From Corythoichthys intestinalis (lineage: Eukaryota; Chordata; Actinopteri; Syngnathiformes; Syngnathidae), in the NCBI RefSeq assembly GCF_030265065.1, contig NC_080397.1, forward strand, positions 25,054,501 to 25,118,500: a DNA stretch of 64,000 nucleotides, written 5' to 3'. The notes below the pieces were generated by a model. It did not search any database, was not told the origin of the DNA, and saw nothing but the letters and a program-made list of their open reading frames with translations. Positions 50,970-59,775 of the stretch are shown one piece after another (within the stretch, counting starts at the first letter, position 1; the number at the start of each line of letters is the position of its first letter). The translations under genes were made by a program, and so were the position numbers.

Positions 50970-51570
50970 TTAAACCAATCAGACATAACAAGTCACAAAG
51001 TCACTTGACCACACACAAGCTTGCCATCAGAAGTCCTATGATCACACAGACCTCTTCAATAACAATCAAAAACTATTTCACAGAGAGCATCAACATTACT
51101 CAAGAGCGCGGATTTCAAACTCTCTCAGTTTTTATTTGGCTCCGGTAGACCACTGAAACCCGAAATTTAATTTCATAGTAGGAATTCTTTCCCCACTAGA
51201 GGGCATTCATGCTCTTTAGACTGGGTTTATTTCATTTCTGTAGATTTTTCAAGTTGGAATTTGATTTTTTTTTTTTTTTTGTGCCTAATACGGTCATGTA
51301 ATAGGCATTAGTACAATATACCTAATAATAACAGTTCATATAGATGACGTGCGGAGAAAAAATACAATTATTAAAAAAAAATTTTTTTTTTTAATCAGAC
51401 ATTGTAAGTACTTACTCACTACTTTAGTATTCTCTTCACCATATACTTTTTTTTTACTTGTACTTGAGTATTTTTATAAGACTACTTTTACATGAGTAAT
51501 ATTGTTTTTAAGTAACACTACCCTTACTTGAGTCAAATTTTTGGCTACTCAAGACACCCCTGCTAGGTAC

Positions 51571-52766
51571 ACTATCTGGAACCCCATTACTGTTGCCTGT
51601 GACGAGAGTGAACACTAACACCATGTTGCATGCAGCTTCCATGCAACTTTAACATTTTATCACTAACACGCATGAGATTAGATGGAGGATCATCCATCTG
51701 AAAAGGGAACAAGATAGGAAATGAGAGTCATCAGGACAAAGTGCAAACAGCCTGCACTTGTCAGTCTTCTGAGACGTCAGCTCACCATCTCTTCATCAGG
51801 GTTTGATCAGATCATCGTTTTTTTTTTTTTTTTTTTGTCTCTTTTCAAATTCATTTTTCAGATATTACATAGCATCACAAAAAATACAGATTTCTAAAGA
51901 TGTTTATCATCTTTGAAAATATGTACTGTATTTTTTGATTTATGTGCTAAATTGTCTTTGTGTACCAAAATTCCATTCAGTAGTTTTATTGGAAAATGAA
52001 ATTTTCTTTGATATTAGGTTCATCAACTGTGTTTCTATTAACCCGAGTAAATCGCAAAACCAACATTTTGTAATGAATAACTGGGAATGGAAATGCCTGA
52101 TTTTCAAGAAATCACTTACACTTTGCAATATTTTTTTATGGTTCCTGCAGGAGGTCTTTCAAAAGTTTCAATCTTAAAATATGGATTAAGAGCACAATGG
52201 AAACTTTTTCTTTTTTAATGTACTACGCCACAGGACGTAACGTATTAAGTCGCAATTCGGCTTTTATTTTAAGAATAATGAAATTGTGCTTAAAATGATA
52301 TTGATGTTAACAGTAATGGATTGTAATTTGGATTATAATTTTATTGAAGACAACTGTTGAAAATGGCATAGGAAAGTTATTTATCTATTTAATCACAGCG
52401 CTGACGGTAGCCAAAACAGGAATACAAAATGACCACAACGGAAATAGATTCACAACGGAAGTAGACTTACAAGGGACAACGGTAGATACACTTTGGTAGA
52501 TATCGCTTTGTGTCCATCTCTGGCTAAAGGTTTTCAGAAGTAGGCACGGTATCATCCAGTGGACAACTTTGTTTCATGTTAGCCAATAACGTAAATCAGA
52601 CGCACAGTAAGTGGGTGCTTTTTCTATTGTACTTCTGTGATATCTAGCGTCTACCCCTCACACTTCCGTTTGCAGCTAATGTCATACAACCACCTCTACT
52701 GGATGAGTACTTACATATCTGACAACCTTGGCCCAAGGTTTCCCTAATGAAATATCTCTAATTACC
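51571..52766. other. Intergenic, no gene seen
   Basis: AT-rich sequence with a T run at about 51819-51837. Short open frames have no recognisable content and no element ends could be found. Confidence 0.4.
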
Positions 52767-52770
52767 TTAA

Positions 52771-54730
52771 AGCAGTAATGTGAAGTAAAGTTGGCCAACC
52801 ATGTTTTTGAATAATATCAATGGCTAAACAGTTATAAGCATATTTTCTTTATTTTTTTTAACGCAACCATTCCAGATTCTTTGTTTAACCCATAGCAACG
52901 CCCTTGACAACGAAAATGCTTTTCTCCGGCAATCTTCGGAAATCTTCGGAAATTAAGTCACACCGGGAAGTGCGAGGGAAGTCCGCCATAGAACAGTATT
53001 GTTTGTTGCATTGCTTTTCGGTAAGATGCCACGGCGGTGTGTGGCGATGTTTTGTTCTTACTCAAACGAAAAGTTGTATGAGTGGCCAAAGGATAGCAGG
53101 GCACGTAAATGGACATCTTTCGTTCGCAAGAAGCGAATGATTTTCAGGCCATCATCGAGTAGTGTTCTCTGCTGCAAACACTTCGAAGATGCCTGCTTCC
53201 TTAACCGGTCTTCTTATGATCAAGGATTTGCCAAAAAGTAAGTGTGATTTTTGGATAGACGACTGGTGACTTTGTCAAAGCAGAGCTGCCAACTGTTGTG
53301 GAATGAACAGTTTAAGATAGCGACGTTAGCCGAAAGTTAACTCGTGGCAATCCCCGATCATAGTTGTTGTTGCTTTCGCTAGGTTAAGCGTGTTTAAATT
53401 GTGCGTCATCTACGATCTTGTCCGAAAGGGTTAATCCACTGTCAATCGGGAAAGGGGTGTGGATGTGCATATAAGCAGGTCGGCGTCGCGGTAATTCACG
53501 GTCACGTTGCAGTAAGAGATACACACCGCCGGTGAGTTTGTGCACATTTATTTGTATTTGTATTATGTATTTCCACCTTCATGCTTCAAGCATTGCATTG
53601 CGTTTGTACGGTTCTGTGTTTCTTTCACGGTGATCGCTTGATAGCGTTCTAGTTTGTGTTTTGCGTACAAGAGCCGCTGACAGGTGACAACAACATGCGT
53701 GTTGCTTTTAATGTCTGGCAGCGAATCAGGTCACGCAGTGAATCATCGGAAATGTAGTCTCGGGACAACACTGAAGTGGTGCTTTGTAATCTGTTCGCTT
53801 CTGTGAAGAAACTACATTTCCTCACGCCATTAGACGCCACTTCCTCCCGAGAGCCCCGAGCTGTGTTGTACTGTTAGCTCCATGTGTTAATAAAGAAACA
53901 AAGTTGTCAGCACGTCGTGTGTTCGATACGTTTGTAAACAAAAAGCTCATAACAAGACACTATGCACGATCTGTTTAAGAGACACTGGAGTAGTAAGAGG
54001 CGAGGAGGAGATCAGCGAGAAGCAAAACTTCGCGGTCGAATGTGGCGGCAGTCGGCTATTATTTTGTTTTCTTATTGTTGCCACAATAAAGTGGAGAAAG
54101 CCATCGACTCATCTCCTTCGTTCCCCTCAACGTTTTTATATTATTTTATATGCACGAGAGCTGCCGGATCTGCCAAAATGAACATGAAGTCTGATTATTA
54201 TTTTTTTAAACAATGTCATCAGATAGACAAAAACATAAAATTATGTGCAAATGCCTGCATCTTCAAATCATGAAAATAATAACAGCCTATATTTGACCAA
54301 TCTTGTAATCTCGATGGGTCTTGTATCCATTCCATGTCAGGTAGTCTAGGCACATTGTTTGCATCCTGATTAGCGTCTAGCTAATACATGTTAGGTCCAA
54401 CATAAAATGCCAACCTCCTCTTCTTCCTCCAACTCTTCAAAAACTTGGATCTCCTCCCTTGCGCTCGATCTATCGCTTATATCGCTGTTTGAATCATTGT
54501 TTGAAGGGCTTTGTATGGCGGCCGTATGTATGGAGCTGCCATCGCTGTTACCGGTGTGACGTATCACTTCCGGGTTTGTCCCCTTTCAGGCTCGAGCTTC
54601 GGAAACGCGATTATTTTGTCAAATATACAACATATAAATTATTTTTTCATGCTTTATTTGTTGGCCAATGTTTAATTACTTTACTTGTGACCCTATTTGA
54701 AATGTTATGAAATTACTTCACATTACTGCT
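52771..54730 (+). mobile_element. Kolobok-like transposon with THAP exon
   Basis: TTAA flanks both sides (52767-52770, 54731-54734). The termini AGCAGTAATGTGAAGTAA and its complement are perfect inverted repeats of at least 18 bp. A plus-strand exon at 53026-53237 encodes a THAP zinc-binding domain, as reported for Kolobok- and P-type transposases. The remaining 1.5 kb carries no transposase core that I can see, so the element is an internal-deletion or replacement derivative. Confidence 0.8.
53026..53237 (+). CDS. THAP-domain exon of the Kolobok-like element (partial)
   Basis: ATG at 53026 starts MPRRCVAMFCSYSN. It is followed by LYEWPKDSRARKWTSFVRK, LCCKHFEDACF and a donor gtaagtg at 53238. 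The Cys-x4-Cys ... Cys-x2-His arrangement, the WPKD (FPKD-like) and FEDACF blocks are diagnostic of THAP domains. These bind DNA and in transposons recognise the element ends. The exon stands alone; no continuation encoding a catalytic core is visible before the right end. Confidence 0.8.
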
Positions 54731-54903
54731 TTAATACTTCTGAAATACTTCTAAAATTGAAGTGTGTGTGTCTGTGTGTAATACAGATTAACGTGACTTT
54801 AACAATTTATAATTTTTAAAGTTAAATTTTAACAATATTAAATGTATTTAGAACATAGTGTTTGTAATATTGTGAAATAAAGTTTAATTTGATTTTATAT
54901 GTA

Positions 54904-56512
54904 CAGTGGATCAAATAAGTATTTAGTCAACCACTAATTGTGCGAGTTCTCCCACTTGAAAATATGAGAGAGGCCTGTAATTGTCAACATGGGTAAACCT
55001 CAACCATGAGAGACAGAATGTGGGGAGAAAAAAAAACAGAAAATCACATTGTTTGATTTTTAAAGAATTTATTTGCAAATCATGGTGGAAAATAAGTATT
55101 TGGTCAATACCAAAAGTTCTTCTCAATACTTTGTTATGTACCATTTGTTGGCAATAACGGAGGCCAAACGTTTTCTGTAACTCTTCACAAGCTTTTCACA
55201 CACTGTTGCTGGTATATTGGCCCGTTCCTCCATGCAGATCTGCTCTAGAACAGTGATGTTTTGGGGCTGTCGTTGGGCAACACGGACTTTCAACTCCCTC
55301 CACAGATTTTCTATGGGGTTGAGATCTGGAGACTGGCTAGGCCACTCCAGGACCTTGAAATGCTTCTTACGAAGCCACTCCTTTGTTGCCCTGGCTGTGT
55401 GTTTGGGATCATTGTCATGCTGAAAGACCCAGCCACGTCTCATCTTCAATGCCCTTGCTAATGGAAGGAGATTTTCACTCAAAATCTCTCGATACATGGC
55501 CCCATTAATTCTTTACTTTACACAGATCAGTCGCCCTGGTCCCTTTGCAGAGAAAAACAGCCCCAAAGCATGATGTTTCCACCCCCATGCTTCACAGTGG
55601 GTATGGTGTTCTTCGAATGCAATTCAGTATTCTTTCTCCTCCAAACACGAGAACCTGTGTTTCTACCAAAAAGTTCTATTTTGGTTTCATCTGACCATAA
55701 CACATTCTCCCAGTCCTCTTCTGGATCATCCAAATGCTCTCTAGCGAACTGCAGAGTGGCCTGGACGTGTACTTTCTTCAGCAGGGGGACACGTCTGGCA
55801 GTGCAGGATTTGAGTCCCTGGCATTGCATTGTGTTACTGATTTTAGTCTTTGTTACTGAGGTCCCAGCTCTCTGTAGGTCATTCACTAGGTCCCCCAGTG
55901 TGGTTCTGTGATTTTTGCTCACCGTTCTTGTTATCATTTTGACGCCACGGGGTGAGATCTTGCATGGAGCCCCAGATCGAGAGAGATTATCAGTGGTCTT
56001 GCATGACTTCCATTTTCTAATAATTGTTCCCATAATTGATTTCTTTACACCAAGCGTTTTACCTATTCCATATTCAGTCTTCCCAGCCTGGTGCAGGTCT
56101 ACAATTTTGTCTCTGGTGTCCTTCAACAGCTCTTTGGTCTTGGCCATAGTGGAGTTTGGAGTGTGACTGACTGAGGCTGTGAACAGGTGTCTTTTATACA
56201 GATAATGAGTTAAAACAGGTGCCATTAATACATGTAACGAGTGGAGCCTCGTTAGACCTCGTTAGAAGAAGTTAGACCTCTTGGATAGCCAGAAATCTTG
56301 CTTGTTTGTAGGTGACCAAATACTTACTTTCCACTCTAATTTGGAAAAAAAAAATCTTTAAAAATCAAACAATGTGATGTTCTGTTTTTTTTCCACATTC
56401 TGTCTCTCATGGTTGAGGTTTAGTCATGTTAACAATTGGAGGCCTTTCTAATCTTTTCAAGTAGGAGAACTTGCACAGTTGGTGGTTGGCTAAATACTCA
56501 TTAGCCCCACTG
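54904..56512 (-). mobile_element. Tc1-like transposon, decayed, second copy
   Basis: TA-flanked ends (CAGTGGATCAAATAAGTATT at left, TTAGCCCCACTG at right), 1609 bp. The minus strand holds the transposase in two pieces: 55527 to about 56146 ([20 protein letters not shown] to [13 protein letters not shown]) and 55123-55497 ([16 protein letters not shown] to [11 protein letters not shown]). They are separated by a frame change and a stop around 55500-55530. It is the same family as 25566-27169. Confidence 0.92.
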
Positions 56513-56603
56513 TACATGGGTCAGGAAATAATTCTTTGACATTCTACAACAAAACTAATAAAGAGAAAAATGGCTCACTTCATCTTTCTACTGTGAATTT
56601 CAA

Positions 56604-56686
56604 TGACAATTACAGGCCTCTCTAATCTTTTCAAGTGGGAGAACTTGCACAATTGGTGGTTGACTAAATACTTATTTGCCCCACTG
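56604..56686. mobile_element. Solo Tc1 end
   Basis: An 83-bp second copy of the right terminal region (ACAGGCCTCTCTAATCTTTT ... ATTTGCCCCACTG) followed by TA. It lies about 90 bp beyond the complete Tc1 and is closer to a consensus end than the neighbouring element's own right end. Confidence 0.75.
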
Positions 56687-57224
56687 TATCTATGAAATAA
56701 TAATAATAATAATAATAATCTCTACTTACTACAAAAAAATAAATTGGAAAACAAAAAGATTCATAACGTTGCATTTGTTGAGTCTGGAAACATAGTCGAT
56801 GTGCGAAGTGTTGTTTTAAATGCCGTCCCTAAACGCACTGCGTGACAGACTGGAGAGAAAGTGGGGGGTGGACGAGTTTCTGCGAAGGCTGTTGCTTTGT
56901 TGGCGTCGGCTAAGACTTACTGTAGTTGTATTCGTGCTCTCTGTTGCAAAAAAACATTGAACACCCTAATGAAGTTGGCGTTGCCCCTATAAATGCTACA
57001 ATATATAGGTTTAGTTTAACTTTGGTGTTTTCCCATTTAATTAATTACTGTATGCCGTATCGTAACATATCTCTGTGCAATACTTCCATGTATTTTTTCT
57101 CTCTTTTTGGGAAATATTTCAAGATTTTTACATTACTACTTGCACTTTTGAATTTGTACTATTACTATTTGCACTGTGAAGAGCGCCTCAATTTCCAGCA
57201 GGGCCGAAAACCAAAAGTGGTTTT

Positions 57225-57618
57225 TGCCATGTGGCAAAATGTTTTTGCCATGTGGCAATTTTTTTTGCCATGTGGCATTTTTTTTTGCCATGTGGCAAAA
57301 TGTTTTTGCCATGTGGCAAAACGTTTTTGCCATGTGGCAAAACGTTTTTGCCATGTGGCAAAATGTTTTTGCCATGTGGCAAAATGTTTTTGCCATGTGG
57401 CAATTTTTTTTGCCATGTGGCAAATTTATTTGCCATATGGCAATTTTTTTTTGCCATGTGGCATTTTTTTTTTTTGCCATGTGGCAAAATGTTTTTGCCA
57501 TGTGGCATTTTTTTTTTTGCCATGTGGCAATTTTTTTTGCCATGTGGCATTTTTTTGTTTGCCATGTGGCAAAATGGATTTTGCCATGTGGCATTTATTT
57601 GGGGTATGTGGCAAAATG
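57225..57618 (+). repeat. Left satellite arm, ~19 units of TTGCCATGTGGCAA
   Basis: Units of mostly 19-23 bp carry a near-palindrome TTTTGCCA-TG-TGGCAAAA. The 2-bp centre is TG on this strand in almost every unit. Spacers alternate between AATGTT/AACGTT and T-runs. A 21-bp unit is seven codons, so the array stays open in several frames and yields repetitive peptides without being a gene. Confidence 0.95.
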
Positions 57619-57688
57619 CATTTCGGTTTGTGGGGGGGTATATAGTATTTTGGGGGGTATATGGCTGTTTTGCAGAACAATTTTACAA

Positions 57689-57889
57689 TCATGAAAGGCA
57701 AAGTAACAATCCATCATAGGACATTAGTATCTCACCATGAACTTTTTTGAGATGCTGTATAAAAATTGTGTCCCTTGATAATGGTTGAAAGTTGCAGGAG
57801 GGGCAGTGGTAATGTGCTCTTTTGGTATCTGCTGATTTATCCCCACAGAAGCAGGCTACCACAAACTTCTCTGTGGGACAAAAACACAA
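57689..57889 (-). CDS. Putative zinc-finger exon inside the foldback element
   Basis: On the minus strand a segment preceded by an acceptor-like tttgtcccacag (about 57873) reads EKFVVACFCGDKSADTKRA, HYHCPSCNFQPLSRDTIFIQ and HLKKVHG, then a donor gtgagata (about 57738). CPSC ... HLKKVH has C2H2 spacing. A further donor-like ACAGgtaagt lies at about 58265 on the same strand. I do not recognise the protein; it could be a remnant of the element's own gene or a captured host exon. Confidence 0.4.
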   Translation of the reverse strand: MCFCPTEKFVVACFCGDKSADTKRAHYHCPSCNFQPLSRDTIFIQHLKKVHGEILMSYDGLLLCLS

Positions 57890-58385
57890 ATGGTCTCACT
57901 TCTTTACTTATATTAAAAACTATTGCTATCACATTGCATTACAGACAAGTAGTAAATATTAGCACTCCAAGCACTGCACTTAACAAGCTCATACACACTT
58001 CTAGCCCTCAACTTGAAAATAGCCCTGATGTCATCCTCAGCTATAGTTGCCACATACATTGTTTTTTATTATTAGCAGCGAAATTGGAGTGGCAGCCTTA
58101 CAGTTGTTTGGACAGACGGAAAACTAGAATCAATACATTGCGTAACAGTGTTTCAGTATCTGTGTGAAAGGAGAATAAAAGAAAACTGAGACGTACAAAT
58201 TATTTTATTTTTAAACATACAAAACAATCATATAAACACATAAGCAGTATTATTATTAAGACTTACCTGTAATTGTTGACGTGGCTACTGAAATATCCTG
58301 GTAGTCAAACCGCGAGCGTAGTGACCGTATACCCAAGATTCATCAGTGCAGAAAGACAGCTGACACCGAAATTTGGCCGTGCGTA

Positions 58386-58935
58386 GCCGTCAATGGCAGA
58401 GCCTTACTTGGGGTTCCAGATGAATGCCGATAAGCTCTAATGTAAAGTGTACGGTCAAAAAACACAGCCACAAATGTTTTTCTGCCATTTAAAATGAAAA
58501 AACAATTTGGACGTGCATAGCCGTCAATGGCAGAGCCTTACTTGGGGTTCCAGTTGAATGCCGATATGCTCTAATGTAAAGTATACGGTCAAAAAACACA
58601 GCCACAGATTTTTTTCTGCCATTTAAAATGAAAAAACAATTTGGACGTGCATAGCCGTCAATGGCAGAGCCTTACTTGGGGTTCCAGATGAATGCCGATA
58701 AGCTCTAATGTAAAGTGTACGGTCAAAAAACACAGCCACAGATGTTTTTCTGCCATTTAAAATGAAAAAACAATTTGGACGTGCATAGCCGTCAATGGCA
58801 CAGCCTTACTTGGGGTTCCAGTTGAATGCCGATATGCTCTAATGTAAAGTGTACGATCAAAAAACACAGCCACAGATGCTTTTCTGTCATTTAAAATGAA
58901 AATACAATTTGGACGTGCATAGCCGTCAATGGCAT
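58386..58935. repeat. 134-bp tandem repeat, about 4.1 units
   Basis: GCCGTCAATGGC begins units at 58386, 58520, 58654, 58788 and 58922, an exact 134-bp period. Units 1 and 3 share CCAGATGAATGCCGATAAGC. Units 2 and 4 share CCAGTTGAATGCCGATATGC. This gives a two-unit (268-bp) higher-order pattern. A diverged relative is at 12069-12375. Confidence 0.95.
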
Positions 58936-58994
58936 GGACTTGTATGGCCTGCAAAACAGCCATATACCCCCCCACAAACCGAAATGCATTTTGC

Positions 58995-59440
58995 CACATA
59001 CCCCAAATAAATGCCACATGGCAAAATCCATTTTGCCACATGGCAAAAAAAAAATTGCAACATGGCAAAAAAAAATGCCACATGGCAAAAACATTTTGCC
59101 ACATGGCAAAAAACATTGCCACATGGCAAAAAAAATTGCCACATGACAAAAACATTTTGCCACATGGCAAAAAAAATTGCCACGTGGCAAAAACATTTTG
59201 CCACATGGCAAAAAAAAATGCCACATGGCAAAAAAAAATTGCCACATGGCAAAAAAATTTGCCACATGGCAAAAACATTTTGCCACATGGCAAAAAAATT
59301 TGCCACATGGCAAAAACATTTTGCCACATGGCAAAAAAAATTGCCACATGGCAAAAACATTTTGCCACATGGCAAAAAAAATTGCCACATGGCAAAAAAA
59401 AAAGCCACATGGCAAAACATTTTTGCCACATGGCAAATAC
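58995..59440 (-). repeat. Right satellite arm, ~21 units of TTGCCACATGGCAA
   Basis: The same satellite as 57225-57618 but inverted: the centre dinucleotide reads CA on the plus strand. The order of spacer types is not a simple mirror of the left arm, so the arms have changed in unit number or order since they arose. Confidence 0.95.
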
Positions 59441-59775
59441 CACTTTTGGTTCTCGCTGTCTCTCTCAATTTCATTGCTTAAATGTGCAGTAACAATAAAG
59501 GCATTCATTCATGTACTCATGCAAGTCTTCTTCCGTTCTGGTCATTTTGTATTTGTGTTGCAGCTTTTGGCATTTGTTTTTGTGGTTCTTTTTTTTATCT
59601 ATTTATTTGGTTATTTTAATTTGCAAAGCGTTTGGAATTTGTAAACTGCCTGACACTTACCGGTCATCACACCTTTCTCCAACAATGGGGGTATTAGCAA
59701 GTCAGTCAAGTGATGTTGTTTGATTTTTTCAGATTTTTTTAATGATTTGAATAACACAGATCTTCAAAGTGTGTT

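Larger units (their letters stand above)
47196..51562. mobile_element. hAT-like element, family 'CAGAGGTGGGTAG', copy 5, with two nested insertions
   Basis: The ends CAGAGTTGGATGGTAACATG and GGCTACTCAAGACACCCCTG are flanked by TTAGGTAC (47188-47195) and CTAGGTAC (51563-51570). Subtracting the Tc1 at 47402-48991 and the TTAA element at 49239-50969 leaves about 1.04 kb, close to the 914 bp of copy 2. Confidence 0.8.
57196..59463. mobile_element. Foldback element with satellite arms (9-bp target duplication)
   Basis: An exact 9-bp direct repeat CTCAATTTC lies at 57187-57195 and 59464-59472. The outer ends read ...AACCAAAAGTGG and CCACTTTTGGTT.... Each arm is then about 400-450 bp of tandem TTGCCATGTGGCAA units, in opposite orientation in the two arms. 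Inside the satellites the inversion continues (CATTTCGGTTTGTGGGGGGG and GGGTATATGGCTGTTTTGCA against their complements at about 58947-58988). The unpaired centre carries a zinc-finger-like exon and a 134-bp tandem repeat. A 9-bp duplication suggests a Mutator-like (MULE) origin, but no transposase core is seen. Confidence 0.8.

Noticed and set aside
53297-53940. Block with a TATA-like ATATAAG and an AATAAAG signal inside the Kolobok-like element, considered as a solo LTR
   Set aside because: No convincing terminal pair or short flanking duplication; may be part of the element itself.
57225-57618. Regular short palindromic repeats resembling a CRISPR array
   Set aside because: Spacers are short, near-identical T runs or ATG words, there are no cas genes, and the genome is a vertebrate.
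57136-59644. Long open frames on both strands with repeated peptides such as CHVAKCF or HMAKTF
   Set aside because: They arise because the satellite unit is mostly 21 bp (seven codons) and lacks stops; several frames on both strands are open at once, so they are not genes.
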